In this document: in pieces, positions 1 through 11,448 of the stretch
How the letters are laid out: each line of letters starts with the position of its first letter
Numbering within the stretch: the stretch's first letter is position 1
Assembly: GCA_963709175.1 (NCBI GenBank)
Contig: CAVPVK010000002.1
Location: 62,001 to 126,000, forward strand
Origin: JANXQG01 sp963709175
Lineage (GTDB): Bacteria; Planctomycetota; Planctomycetia; Pirellulales; Thermoguttaceae
DNA length: 64,000 nt
Direction: 5' to 3'
The notes under the pieces: model-generated
The model's input: the letters and a program-made list of their open reading frames with translations, nothing else
Database searches by the model: none
What the model was told of the DNA's origin: nothing
Position numbers and translations under genes: made by a program

Positions 1-2
1 CT

Positions 3-1848
3 TCTCTCCAGGCGGCCGGCCGCTTCAAGCAGACGGATGGAACCCATTCGGTTACAAGCCTGGTCATTGGGGGCGAAGGCCAATTATCATCTTCAGGAAA
101 TGGATCATATACCCTTGACGGCGGCCTGCTCACGGTGACAGGATCTGAGTTGATCGGCCAGGGCGGTGGAATCGCGGCTTCTCCTCCCACGTCAGTCGGC
201 AGCTTCACGCAGACGGGCGGAACGCATTCCGCGGCAAGCCTTGCCCTCGGCGTGAACGGCCAAATGGGATTTAGCGGCGTTGGATCGTATTCTCTCAGCG
301 GTGGCCTGCTCACCGTGACGGGAACGGAATGGATCGGCCAGGGGGGCAGCTTCTCCGTCGGCAGCTTCACGCAGACAGGCGGAACCAACGCGGTATCCGG
401 CAGGCTGGTTCTTGCCCAATCGGCCTTTACTACGGGAACCTACAATCTCAATGGCGGCTTGCTGATTCTCTCCGGGGCGGCCGGATTGGTTGAGGGCTCC
501 GGTGCTGCGCCATTCAATTTCGGCGGCGGAACACTCCAGATGGGCGCCGGGTTTACGACCAGCTTGCCCATCGCGCTTAGCATCATTGGAAGCAATGGCA
601 CTCTTGATACCGCCGGCAACACCTTGACCCTTACCAACGCCTTGTCGGGGCCGGGAGGACTTAACAAGGCCGGGGCGGGGGTGTTGACGCTGGCGGGTTC
701 CTACGCTTACACCGGCCCGACGGCCGTTAGCGGAGGAATCCTCTCGCTATCCTCAGACATTCCATCCTCCTCGTCCTTTGCCGCCAATAATGGCGGAACG
801 CTGCTCTTCAACGCGGCGACGATCAACTTGACTACGCGGTCGATCACGGCCTTGGCGGGCGGAAATGTGCAGTATCAGAACGCCACGATCAATGGCGGCT
901 ATATGCGCGGCCCGGGTATGCACACTCTGCCGTCGGGGTTCGGCAGCACACTAAACAACACGACCATCAATCCCGCCACGGTCGTGCAGCAGGCTGGCAC
1001 GGACACGTTCACCAACGTGACCAATCGCGGACAGGTGACCAATGACGGCTATCTTACGATCGCTGGCGGTATTAACGATGGCGGTAGCAGCCTTTCCGTC
1101 AATGGTACCGCGGACGTAAGCGAGTGGATCAGTGCGGGTCTGATCACGATTAACAATGGTGGTGCGCTGAACAACCACTTGAGCGATCTGACGAGTTATG
1201 GCGGCGGACGGATCTACATCAACTCCGGGGGGGTGCTCGACGCCGACAGCCAGAACGAAGGCGTGGCCTTGAATCTGCAAGACAGCTTGCTCGTCAACGA
1301 TGGCACGGTTACCGGAACGACGAACGTCTATTATGGGGCGACCGTAAGCGGTTCGGGTGCGTTTGGGCCGATCAACGTCAATCAAGGCGGCGCCGCTGGC
1401 CATCGCTTCCAGCGCCAGCCCCTTGATGCCGGCACTCGCGGTTTCCAGCGGCAGCATCACCGGAGCGGGGCAATCGGCCGTGGCCGCGACGCTGGCCGAC
1501 GCCACGATCACGACGCCCAACCTGACCGACAGGTTGAGCCTTTCCGGAGATCTCACCGGTGCTGGACCGCTCACCAAGAACGGCGCGGGATTCCTGATCC
1601 TCAGTGGCGACAACAGCTATTCCAATGGAACGAATGTCGAGGCTGGAACGCTCGAAATTGCGACGGCCGATTCGCTTCCCGACGGGTCGAGCTTAACCGT
1701 TGGCGCAGGCGCGACGTTGATCTTCGATCCTTCGGAAGCTGGCTCACCGGTTATGAACTCGGCGACTGCTGCCGTGCCGGAACCGGGGACGTTGGCCCTG
1801 TTGATCGCCGGGGCGGCACTGTTGGCGATGTACCGCAAGCGGCACTAA
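3..1848 (+). CDS. Autotransporter-type beta-strand repeat protein with PEP-CTERM anchor (5' partial, frame-split)
   Basis: The frame is open from the left edge, so the start is missing. It encodes glycine/serine/threonine-rich repeats of the type GSYTLDGGLLTVTG and GPGGLNKAGAGVLTLAGSY, typical of 'autotransporter-associated beta strand' passenger domains that form a surface beta-helix. The reading frame changes near 1390: the repeats up to GAFGPINVNQGG are in one frame, and the C-terminal part (SITGAGQSAVAATLADATIT onward) is in another. The latter ends with a PEP-CTERM sorting signal: VPEPGTLALL, a hydrophobic stretch and a basic tail (MYRKRH). Such proteins are exported and processed by an exosortase. 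The role is probably extracellular or adhesive. The protein resembles the gene at 44227-48276 in architecture. The split is probably a single-base indel. Confidence 0.8.
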
Positions 1849-1865
1849 CAGTGGAATCACGATAG

Positions 1866-2134
1866 AACAGGGTTTGGCTGCGGATTTTCCCAAGAGGCCG
1901 CACCTTTTCCAACACTTCCCATCAAAGGACCCTTTTCTGGGAACGACGCCAGCCCGCTTTCGCACGTCGGTCACATCGATTCTCCGCGCCAAAGAGCAGA
2001 CACGACAAATTCGGAGTGTCATCGTTATGATGTCGTGGCATGACCGTTTTGGCTATGCGGGCCTTGCTCCAGTGCAACCTGCGTCGGCGGCGCACGCCGA
2101 CGCAAGTTGGAAGTTTGCGTTTGTCTGCGGCGAT
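1866..2134. other. Intergenic region without recognised gene
   Basis: This lies between the PEP-CTERM gene and the first copy of the 521-bp repeat. Short open frames occur on both strands, but none has a convincing ribosome-binding site or recognisable protein composition. No clear terminator was seen. Confidence 0.5.
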
Positions 2135-2321
2135 GGGGCACACCGCCGCAGGCAAGGAATTGGGGTACTATCCCCATCGCTTGGCAGCCTAGATCGCCTC
2201 TGTGATGGGGAATTGGCCGCCAGGTGACCCGGTTTTTCTTGACATCCTCTGTTGCGTCCCAGGTACTCTGGCAACCGCCGCGGCAAACTTTACCGAGATC
2301 GGCAGGCGGCCAAGGCAGTGC

Positions 2322-2441
2322 CTATTTGCTCTCGGCCTATGTCCTGCCCACCGTTACTTCGAGCTTCAGCGGCACGCTGAAGCCTGCGGGCGTGGCCTCC
2401 ATCGCCGCGGCCATGATCTTCCACACCTCGTACAGCGCCAC
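2322..2441 (-). pseudogene. Possible remnant of a family A DNA polymerase C-terminus
   Basis: Read on the minus strand, this stretch gives VALYEVWKIMAAAME, then GFSVPLKLEVTVGRT, a stop, AESK, and a stop. The VPLKxExxxGxxW pattern is characteristic of the end of PolA-type polymerases. The rest of the gene is absent. The same remnant, with the same stop, occurs in repeat copy B at 11115-11234. It is a fossil at most; the assignment rests on a short motif only. Confidence 0.35.
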
Positions 2442-2636
2442 GCACCCCCGGACAGCCCGCGAAGCCCCCCAGAACCGCGCTGGAAGGGCAAGTCAACGGG
2501 AAGCCTTCCTGGCCCCTCGCGTCCGCGCGGGCTAAGCGGCTCTCATGCCAGGCCAAGCGGCGCGCATGCTGGACAGCGCCGTGCGGAGCGAATCAGTGCG
2601 GCGGCGTAGACCTGGCATCCACCGTGCCGATTAATT

Positions 2637-2654
2637 CCTAAAAGTGGTTTTAGG
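2637..2654. terminator. Perfect 7-bp hairpin at the repeat end, over the stop codon of the next gene
   Basis: The arms are CCTAAAA and TTTTAGG around a GTGG loop. The minus-strand gene 2650-5806 takes its TAA stop from this hairpin. The same hairpin occurs at 11430-11447. Without a long U tract it is only a candidate terminator; it may instead be the end structure of the repeat. Confidence 0.45.
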
Positions 2655-5600
2655 CCCAATACTCCATCAAAGCCCGATCGATCGCCTGCACGGACACCGG
2701 CGTATTGCTGGACTGCCAAGACGGCAACTGCGCTTCGTAATCCAGGTACGCCACGGCCGGGGCCAGCCGTTGCAGAGCGGCGTCCGTGATTTTCACCGCC
2801 GCCGCGGCGGCAGTCTGCGGCGATGCCGACCGGCTGGCGGCGACGGGCGGGTCGGCGATGCCCTGCGGGTTGGTGTTGCCGCTGGCCAGGGCGAAGGTCG
2901 CGCCGGCGTTCTGGCTGCCGGAGGTGCGGCTGGCCGCGCCGATGTACTGGTAAACCTTGTCCGTACCGTTATCCGCGATCCAGATGTCGCTGGCGTTGCT
3001 CGGATTGATCGTGATCCCGGTCGGATTCCTGTTCGCCGGATCGATGCCCCAGCTCCCCAGCAAGGAGCCGGTGAGCGCGTACTTGAAGACTTTCAGCGCT
3101 GTGCCGTCGACGACCCAGAACGACGTGCCGTCCGTGACGATATCCTGGGGATTGGTGTCGCCGTTTCTGCCGCTGGCAAGGCTGAAACTGCCGGCCGCGC
3201 TCTGGCTGCCCGAAAGGCGACCGGCGGCGCCTGAGTACTTGTACACCTTGCCGGTGTAGCTGTCCACGAGCCAGATATCCGTGCCGTTGGTGGCGATGCC
3301 AGTGAGTTGGGCAGAAGAACTCAGGCCGCCCGCGGACCAGGAACCGAGAAGGGTCCCGCCCGAGCTATAGACGTAGACATTCTTGTTGGCGTCCACGACC
3401 CACTCGGTCGTGCCGGCGGCGGTGGTCGCCACGCCGCGCGGCGCGGTGTCGCCGCTGCCCAGTGCATTGCTCCCCAGTGCGGCGCCGGTGGTAGCGTACT
3501 GGTACGTGCTATCGCTCGAGCTGCCATCAACGACGTAGAATTGAGCGTCGTCCAAGATCGTGCCGATCCCCCGGCTGCTCGTGATGCCGCCGCCGACCGG
3601 GTTGGACAGGTTGATCGTGAAGTACTTTGTTGGGTCGGCATGACCGTCGTCCAGGGTCGGCACGAGGATCCCCTTGGAGGTCTCGCCCGGGGCGAAGGTG
3701 AGCGTCCCGGAGGTGGCGGTGTAGTCCCTGCCGGCCAGTCCCGTGCCGTCCGCCGTTGAGTAGGAAAGCGTGGTCGTTCCCGCACTGGGCCAGGCCAGGC
3801 TGACGGTGAACGCGGCGATTGACGGTGGACCGATGCGATCCACGAAGCCTCCGTCGTTGTTGTCGCTATCGGACGAGTCATAGATGATGTTTCCGGGCCC
3901 GAGGTTGAAGGACCAGCCGTCGCGCCCCAGAGCGAAACTATCGACAAACGACCCGGTTGCAGCGCTGAAACGGAGGATGCTCACGTTGCTTCCGGAGACC
4001 GTGGTCCGGGCCGTTGTATATAGGTAGCCGTCGGTCCCAAATTTCAGCCAAAACGGGCCTGGCGTCGAGGCGGCTGTGACGAATGTGTCGAGAAATGCTC
4101 CGGTCTGCCCATCGTAGCGCAGAATCTGGCCAGTGCCCTCACTGGTGACGTAGAGGTTGCCATCCGGACCGAAAGCTATTCCCCTAGGCTGGTTCAAGCC
4201 TCCGCTACCGGCGGTCACGAACGGGCTGAGGCCGGAGTTGTTGTAGCGCAGCACCTCGTTCGTGCCCAGGTTCGCAATGTATAGGCTCCCGTCGGGCCCA
4301 AATGTTATGCCTTCGGGTGACGACAGTCCGCTGGCAACGACGCCGAGGAAGGCCCCTGAAGATCCGTCGTAGCTTAGCACCTCGTTGTTACCGTAGCTGG
4401 AGACGTAAAGGTTGTCATCGGGACCGAACGCCACATCGACAGGGCTGTTCAGGCCGCCGCTGCCTGACGGGACAAATGCGTTGATAAACTCCCCGCTAGG
4501 ATCATAGCGCAGGACCGCGTTCGTGTCGGCGCTGGTAACGTACAGGTTGCCATCCGGACCGAAAACAGAACCCCTCGCCCTGGAAAGGCCGCCACTGCCG
4601 GGGGAAACAAAGTGATCGAGGAGATTCAAAGTGTTGCTTCCCTCGATGGCGGAGGCATTACTGACCGAAATCGAAGTATTGTCCGTGATAATCGTGGCCA
4701 GGCCCATGATGGACGTGCCGCCGGCCGGCGTGGCAACCAACTCAAAGTCCTCGTTCGGCTCCGGGGTGGAATCGTTGAGGGTCGTCACCTGGACCGTCTG
4801 GGTGGCCTGACCGTCCGCGAATGTTACCGTCCCGGATGCGGCGACGTAATTCGTGCCGGCTTTGGCCGTGTCGTCGGCCGTGGTCCAGTTCACCGTCAGC
4901 GCGCCGCTCAGGCTGCCGGTGCGCGTGATCGTGAAGGTCACGGGCGTGGTCGCGCCGCCCGACCCATTGACGACCGAGGGATCATCGACGGTGATGGGGC
5001 TGATGACCTTGCCGCTGCTGCCGGCCTTGTAAATACCCCACACCTCGCTGGCCGTCAGCGATCGGTTATAAACCGATAGCTCGTCGATTAGGCCGTTGAA
5101 CGGGATGTCATAGTTTGAGAGGGCGTTCGAGTTACCGATGCCGACACCGGGCTGCTGCGTCGGATCCAAGGCGCCGAACGGCCGAACGGTGGTCGTAGTC
5201 TGCGCGACGACCGCCCCATTCTCGTAGAGCGTCATCGCCCCGGTTCCATCGTCCAGCGTGGCCGCCACGTGAACGAACTGCCCCATTGGGATGGGAGCCT
5301 CCACACTGGCACTGCTGGTCGTCGAGCAGATTCCGAATTTCAAGTCTCCGTTTGGCAGAATCACGAGCTGGTACGGGTCTAAGCCGCCGCGGTCGTCCCC
5401 GCGGAACATGATGGAGCCGAAGTTGTAATTTGTGGGGAGCCCATTGACCTTGATCCAGCCTTCGATGGTGAGCGAAGCGGTCAACGCCAGACTGCTGGGA
5501 TTGCCAAGCGCTGCCCAGTCGTCGAGCCCGTCGAAGCTGAACGCATTGCCGACCTCGCCGGCGGCGTATCTCACGCCGGTCAGGGTGGCATTGTTCAGCC

Positions 5601-5806
5601 CCATCGCGTCGGCCGCGGTGTTGTTGGCGGTCCACCAACTGACAATGCCGCTGGGCACCGCCACCGCCGTCATCAACATGCGGTCTTCCAGTTTTTCCAG
5701 GCGAAGCTGCTTGCGCCTGTGCCTTACGATGGCCGGCGCGCGCGCTGCCATTGGCAAGCTGCTGGTCGCGGAAATAGCGTGTGATCGCGGACAGAATAAA
5801 TTTCAT
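2650..5806 (-). CDS. Secreted LamG / Calx-beta / NHL-type beta-propeller protein (frame-split near the start)
   Basis: A protein of about 1,050 residues. Its N-terminus carries the planctomycete motif LEKLEDRMLM. Then come a LamG-like lectin domain (IVSWWTANNTAAD to VYNRSLTASEVWGIY), a Calx-beta repeat, NHL/Vgb-type propeller repeats (GSGGLNxPxGIAFGPDGNLYV), a second Calx-beta repeat, and more propeller repeats (DIWIADNGTDKVYQY). Within the main frame the best start is a TTG at 5757 with no good ribosome site. An ATG at 5806 (MKFILSAITRYFRDQQL) has GGAG six bases upstream but lies in another frame. Adding one GC unit to the (GC)5 run at 5736-5745 joins the two frames into one continuous N-terminus, so 5806 is probably the true start. 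Role: extracellular or cell-surface, probably carbohydrate or matrix binding. Confidence 0.8.
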
Positions 5807-5950
5807 GAATTGCTCCAATTCCTGGTCCGCGGTACAATAAAAAGACATCGCTTCCGGCGCGGACCGTGCCGCCGGGAGATGCCGGGCCGGTGAGTGCTTT
5901 GCTTGGCCGCTAGGACTCACCGGCCCTGTTTGCTTCTTAGAACTATGCGA

Positions 5951-8900
5951 TCAGGGCGTCAGACGATACTCAATTCCCTCAGCCGCGGCACCGTCATTGG
6001 TTACCAGGTGCAGGCTGCCGAGCGGACCAGGACCGGTTTCGTTCACCACCTTGAACACCAGAACATTGGTTCCCTTGCGGAGCCGGAGTGGCTGAACCTC
6101 GTCCTCATCGAGCGTATACGGGCGACCTTGCGTACGGCGGTAGATTTCCTCGCCGTTGAGGTAAAGGATGGCCTGATCGTCGCTGCCCACGCGGAGCACC
6201 AGGTCGTCTCGGCCGGCGTCGGCGTGGACGTAGACGACGGCATAGCCCAACTTGTACTCGGCGGGAGGGCCGCACAGTGCCTCGAAGTCGATGAACGGCT
6301 CCGCCGTGTGCTGCTCCCGCCATGCCAACGTCCGGCCGTTGATCTCCACCCGGTCGCCCGCCTTGGGCCGAAGCTGCGCCTCGTGGGGAATTGGCTGAAA
6401 GGCGAGGGCCCTGGCGCCGTCCATCCCCCCGTAAGGGATCAGACCTGACAAGAAAAGCCAATCCTGAATCACTCCGCGTGGAGCGGATCGTTTCCTGACT
6501 CGTTCAACGTCGTGCCAGAAACTCCGCCACTCCTCTCGCTCATTTTCAGTGAGCTTGGCAAGGGCCTCCTCGTCGCGGACAGGTTTTAGTTCATCGAGGT
6601 GCTTTAAGATAAGCAAGTCGCTGAAGACCTTTGGAGCTTCCTCGGCAGGATTTGATTCGAGCCGTGCTTTCGCATCGAGGAAGACGACGCGCAGCCAGCC
6701 GAGGGCCTGCTTGCGGTAGCTCGCGCGCTGCGTTGCGTCGAGGCTGGCGGCATCACCCTGGCCGTCGCTGGCCTGAACCGCCGCGCCGTAGCCGAGGAGA
6801 TAGTCGCCTGGGCTGCGTGGCCTGTTGGGATCGAGCACAAGAACCTTGGCGAACTCGGAGGTGGCTTGCATGAATTTCCCCTCGCCAGACAGGACCTTGG
6901 CAAGTCTGGAGTGTGCAAGGGCAGAGCCGGTTGTGATCTGGATGGCTTTGCGGAAAACGGATTCTGCCTCGTCGATCTTTCCCTGACTGCGCAGGGCAGC
7001 GCGAGCCCGGCGTATGGTTCCAGAAAGTCCGCGTTGAGCTCGACAGCCTTGCGATAGGCAGTTATGGCTTCGGCGGTCTTGCCCTGCTGCAAGAGTGCAG
7101 TCCCGAGGTTGAGGTACGCTTCCGGACTGTCGTTCTTGAGTTCAATGACCTTGCGACAGGCGCCTTCCGCCTCGGCGGTCTTTCCCTGGTTCCAGAGTGC
7201 AAGCCCGAGGTAAAAGTACGCTTTCGGACTGTCCTTCTTGAGTTCAATGACCTTGCGATAGGCAGTTTCCGCCTCGGCGAACTTGCGTTGATGGCAAAGC
7301 GCGTACCCAAGGCAAAAGCAGGCATTAACACTATCTGGCTCGAGTCGAAGGTACTCGCGGAATTCCCCTTCCGCTTGCGCATAACGTCCCATGTCACTCC
7401 ACAGTTGCCCCAGGGTCGCATGCACATGCTGGTCAGGCTTTATTTTGAGGGCCTTGCGGAGTGCTGCTTCCGCTTCGGGCCATTTTCGTTGCCGCCGCAG
7501 GTGCTCACCCAACATATCGTATGCCCTCCCGAAATTGGGCTGGAGGTCAATGGCCTTTTGGTAGAGTTGGTCCACTTCCCTGTTGTCGCCGCTGACTTCC
7601 AGGGCGTTGGCGAGCACCAAATGGGCACTGCAACTTTCCGGCTGGACCGCGAGCGCCGCCCGAAAGAATCCGACCGCTTCGCCGGCCTTATCCGCATATA
7701 GGGCGATTCCCAAGTCGTAGTTGAGATAATAATCGGCGGGACTGAGTTGTTGCGCCTTGCGGCGCAGTTGTAACGCCGCCGCGCGCTGCGCCGAACTTTC
7801 CAGCAATTCGGCCAGTCTTGCTACGGTGTCCGGCGGCTGCGAGGCTGCCTCCCTCAGCTCCGCCAAGCGTTCCAACGCGGCACGGTCTTTCCTGCGCTGC
7901 AACTGCCGCAGTCGGATCCGCCACGGGTCTTGATCGGCCATCTGGGCAATGTCGCTTAGCGGCTGGCCGTTGCCGCGCGGCATTTGGTCCTTCGTATACG
8001 CCCATGCGTCCAAGCCCCCTATCAAGTAATCTCGGATCTCTGAGCCCCGAATGCGCTGCACGATTTCATCTTTGTCCATTGCCGTAACATCCAGGCCGTA
8101 GCCGGCAAACGCCGACTGATAGGCCAGGTCCACGGGGCCCCGGTCGCGGGCGTTGCTATCATGATAGTAAGTCACGTTTAGCATGCGGGCGTTTTCAAGC
8201 TTGTTGATCATGGCCACGTCGCGGCGGCGGGCATCGACTCTTGCCTGCAGCGCGGTCAACCCGCTGCCGACCAGGCGGCCGCTGGCCCGCTCCAACGCGG
8301 GCAGGGCCTTGGGCCATTGCTTTTGCTTCCAGAAGGTCTCGGCTTCGGTCCAATCGTTTTCCACGGCCTGGGCCGTGGCGGTGCGCTGGCGATCCTGCCA
8401 ATAGAGAAAGGCCCCGCCTCCCAGCACCGCCGCGTGCCAAAGCACGATCATCGCGGTGACCATCGGCCTGTGCCTGCGGCACCACCCCCGTGCCCGCCGC
8501 GCCAGCGATGGCCGCCGCGCATGAATCGGCTCGTCCTTGACAAATCGCTCCAAGTCCTCCGCCATTTCCTTGGCCGTGCCGTAGCGGTCAGCCGGGTTCT
8601 TCGCCAGCGCCTTCAGCACGATAGTCTCCAACTCCGCCGGAATCGCCTTGGTATGCCGCTTGAGGGATTTAGGCTCGTCGAAAGCGATCTGCCGTAAAAG
8701 CTCCTGGCGGTCGTTGCCGCCGAAGACCGGCTCGCCGGTCAAGAGCTCGTAAAGCGTCGCGCCCAGCGAATAAATGTCCGTGCGATGATCCACGACCACG
8801 CGCTTGGCCAGGGCTTGCTCGGGGCTCATGTAGCGGAGCGTGCCGACAAGGTCGCCGGTCATCGTGAGCCCCGCCTGGTTTTGGCAATGTGCCAGGCCGA

Positions 8901-9733
8901 AGTCGGCGAGCCAGAGATTGCCACGGCCGTCGATCAGCATATTGGCCGGCTTGATGTCGCGGTGGATCACTCCCAACTCGTGGGAATAGTCCAGCGCCTG
9001 GGCAGCTTGGATTCCCAGCCGGGCGATGGAGTGAAAGAAGGTGCTTCCATGGGGAGATTCTTCGGTGGAAATCGCGGCGATCGGTCCGGTTGGGATGGCC
9101 GCTTGCGAACCGGCAGTGCGCTGGGGGTCTTCTCGCCACCGATCTTCGCCGGCCCTTCCGCAGGCAATTTCCTGGCGGGCGCTGGCGCTCGCGGAGTTCT
9201 GCAATCAGTTGGGCCAATGTTCGGCCCTCGATGAACTGCATGGCGTAATAATGCACCCCGCGGTCGCAGCCAGTGGCATAGACGGGGACGATGTTCGTAT
9301 GATGCAGTCCTGCCGCCGCTTGGGCCTCGTTCTTGAATCGCTGAAGCTGCTTGGAATCAAGCGTGGAAGCGAAGGGCAGCACTTTCAAGGCGACGCGGCG
9401 GCCGAGCGAGATTTGCTCCGCTTCGTAGACGACTCCCATGCCACCGTGGCCGATTTCGCGGTGGATGCGGAAATCGCCGAGGGTTCCCCCGGCCGCCCGG
9501 TCATCATGAGCGGCGAGATCGCCGCCCGGGGCAACGCAAACCATGCCGGTCAAGACTTGCATCGCGGGCAAAATCAGGAGCAATCGCTCCGCCTCCGCGG
9601 GATGCTCTTTGGCGAATTCTTCCACGTCGACGCGCTCACCGGATTGTAGTCTCCGGGCGAATACATCCACCAATTCATCAACCATCGCATCTGGCCCCGT
9701 TGCCGGCGTGCAAGTTGAAGCAAGTTCCTTCAT
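5951..9733 (-). CDS. Ser/Thr protein kinase with TPR sensor domain (frame-split twice)
   Basis: Planctomycete-type transmembrane kinase of about 1,260 residues when the frames are joined. The N-terminal frame has the glycine loop GHGGMG (about residues 95-100) and catalytic lysine ALKVL (K117). The second frame has HRDIKPAN, DFGLA, the SPEQ motif and the end of the kinase domain, one membrane segment (VTAMIVLWHAAVLGGGAFLYW), and at least eight TPR units. The third frame carries a C-terminal beta-rich region (RVEINGRTLAWREQHT, AILYLNGEEIYR) resembling a carbohydrate-binding or PA14-like fold. Breaks lie near 9100-9190 and near 7010; in both places the alternative frame continues the expected sequence. 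The ATG at 9733 overlaps the sigma factor stop (ATGA) and has AAGGAG upstream, which fixes the start and implies translational coupling. It probably phosphorylates or regulates the adjacent ECF factor pathway. Confidence 0.87.
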
Positions 9734-10362
9734 GGTTCTGTCTCCTTGGGAGTAATGCCAAGCAGGCAAGCCAGGCGAGCCAAAGCCCGCGTTTGCCGCT
9801 TCCGGACGGCGGCCTCGGTGATACCCAGCTCGGCGGCGGCCTCGCTGGTCGATAGTTGCTCGACAAACCGCAGCACGAGAACTTCGCGGTCGCCCTCCAG
9901 CATTTCCGCCAGGGCGGCATGCACCCGTTCGGCGATTTCACGCTGCGCCACGCGGTTGCTCGGGCTGGTGCCCGTGGCCAGGAAGCGCTCTCCGAGCCTC
10001 AAGGCCGATTCGTCGGCCAGCAAGGGAATATGACCGGCTTCGCGATTCACCGTGCGATTCCGGGCGTCCAGATGTTCTTTGTTGAGCCTCATCAGGCGTT
10101 TCCAGGCCAGGCGGCGCAGCCAGGGATAGAAGGGCAGCGGCCTCTCCTCAAGGTAAGCCGGCAACATCCGATCCGCCTCCAGGATGGCCTCTTGCACAAC
10201 ATCCGAAGGATCGACCCTTGTGGCCAGTCGCCGATCCAGTCGCACGGCGACCATCTTGCGTAAGCGATCGCGATGCCTCGCCCAAAGCTGATCTCGGACG
10301 AGCCGATCGCCGTTTTCGGCACGCTTCAGGAGTCCTTCAGTATCTGGTTCGGAAAGCTGCAT
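9730..10362 (-). CDS. ECF-type RNA polymerase sigma factor
   Basis: A 210-residue protein. Region 2 lies at about residues 25-95 (RHRDRLRKMVAVRLDRRL, VDPSDVVQEAI). Region 4 follows at about 150-200 and has the helix-turn-helix STSEAAAELGITEAAVRKRQ. It is the planctomycete ECF type found next to large Ser/Thr kinases. Its stop overlaps the kinase start by four bases, so the two form an operon. No anti-sigma factor is visible; the kinase-TPR protein probably provides the regulation. Function: directs RNA polymerase to an unknown stress or surface regulon. Confidence 0.9.
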   Translation of the reverse strand: MQLSEPDTEGLLKRAENGDRLVRDQLWARHRDRLRKMVAVRLDRRLATRVDPSDVVQEAILEADRMLPAYLEERPLPFYPWLRRLAWKRLMRLNKEHLDARNRTVNREAGHIPLLADESALRLGERFLATGTSPSNRVAQREIAERVHAALAEMLEGDREVLVLRFVEQLSTSEAAAELGITEAAVRKRQTRALARLACLLGITPKETEP

Positions 10363-10527
10363 ACGTTTGTCTCTCTATTACTAATGCAACTCGGCCGCGA
10401 AAAGTGTGACACCCATTTCCGAAAAAATCTTGGGACACAATGCCGAAGTTCATGCTTGACCAAGACTTAGCTCAGCAGGAAAACGAAACTGGGTGGCCCC
10501 GACACTTTGTTTGAAAAACACATCCTG

Positions 10528-10740
10528 GGATTGGTCGCGGCGGCAAAGAAGTGCCGTCGCCAATCCCAGTACTGAGCCACGTTGAAATCCAGCAGGCGGA
10601 TGTACGCCTCGTGGGCGAGCCGTGGCCTGGAGGGTTCTGGTCGGGTCTTTCCTGGACCATTTTGGCAGTGGTCAGCTTCCGCACTTCGCAGTAGACGAGC
10701 GGCAGAAGTTGATCGGCCGCATGCGGGCGCCTCGCGCAAT
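10528..10740 (-). pseudogene. Remnant of a second ECF sigma factor
   Basis: Two minus-strand frames together give ADQLLPLVYCEVRKLTTAKM and then LAHEAYIRLLDFNVAQYWDW followed by RRHFFAAA. This matches the N-terminal part of the planctomycete ECF family (LLPLVYxELRxLAAxxM ... ALVHEAYLRLV ... HFFAxAA). The frame changes in the middle, and nothing after FFAAATNPRM matches region 4. It is a broken fragment lying between the intact sigma gene and repeat copy B. Confidence 0.7.
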
Positions 10741-10926
10741 GGCACAGAGGATGCAGGTAGGTTCGTGCATGAAACCAGCGAAAAGGATTTTACACAATAG
10801 CTCCTGTTATTATTTGGACGCCGCCGCCAGCGTCAAGGATTTTCCACTGAGAACGACACAGTTACCCGGTGTGGCCGCTGGAGGTATCGGATCGGTAGCA
10901 TTTCGCGACTGCTTGCCTTCGGCGGA

Positions 10927-11448
10927 GGGGCACACCGCCGCAGGCAAGGAATTGGGGTACTATCCCCATCGCTTGGCAGCCTAGATTGCCTCTGTGATGG
11001 GGGAATTGGCCGCCAGGTGACCCGGTTTTTCTTGACATCCTCTGTTGCGTCCCAGGTACTCTGGCAACCGCCGCGGCAAACTTTACCGAGATCGGCAGGC
11101 GGCCAAGGCAGTGCCTATTTGCTCTCGGCCTATGTCCTGCCCACCGTTACTTCGAGCTTCAGCGGCACGCTGAAGCCTGCGGGCGTGGCCTCCATCGCCG
11201 CGGCCATGATCTTCCACACCTCGTACAGCGCCACGCACCCCCGGACAGCCAGCGAAGCCCCCCAGAACCGCGCTGGAAGGGCAAGTCAACGGGAAGCCTT
11301 CCTGGCCCCTCGCGTCCGCGCGGGCTAAGCGGCTCTCATGCCAGGCCAAGCGGTGCGCATGCTGGACAGCGCCGTGCGGAGCGAATCAGTGCGGCGGCGT
11401 AGACCTGGCATCCACCGTGCCGATTAATTCCTAAAAGTGGTTTTAGGC
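10927..11448. repeat. 521-bp dispersed repeat, copy B
   Basis: Second copy of the repeat at 2135-2655, in the same orientation, with the same polymerase-like remnant (11115-11234, minus strand) and the same terminal hairpin (11430-11447). It sits between the ECF pseudogene and the end of the GloVer-repeat gene. The high identity between copies suggests recent duplication or conversion. Confidence 0.85.

Larger units (their letters stand above)
2135..2655. repeat. 521-bp dispersed repeat, copy A
   Basis: This segment is nearly identical to 10927-11448, with only a few substitutions and a one-base length difference. It begins at GGGGCACACCGCC and ends with a perfect hairpin (2637-2654, CCTAAAA-GTGG-TTTTAGG). 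The hairpin contains the stop codon of the minus-strand gene that follows. On the minus strand, 2322-2441 reads as a short peptide ending SVPLKLEVTVGRT, stop, AESK. This resembles the very C-terminus of family A DNA polymerases (normally ...GRxWAE), with the Trp codon changed to TAG. No transposase is encoded, so this looks like a decayed or non-autonomous element. Confidence 0.85.

Noticed and set aside
2224..2535. 103-residue plus-strand frame conserved in both 521-bp repeats
   Set aside because: Conservation is explained by the DNA identity of the two copies; no ribosome site or family resemblance.
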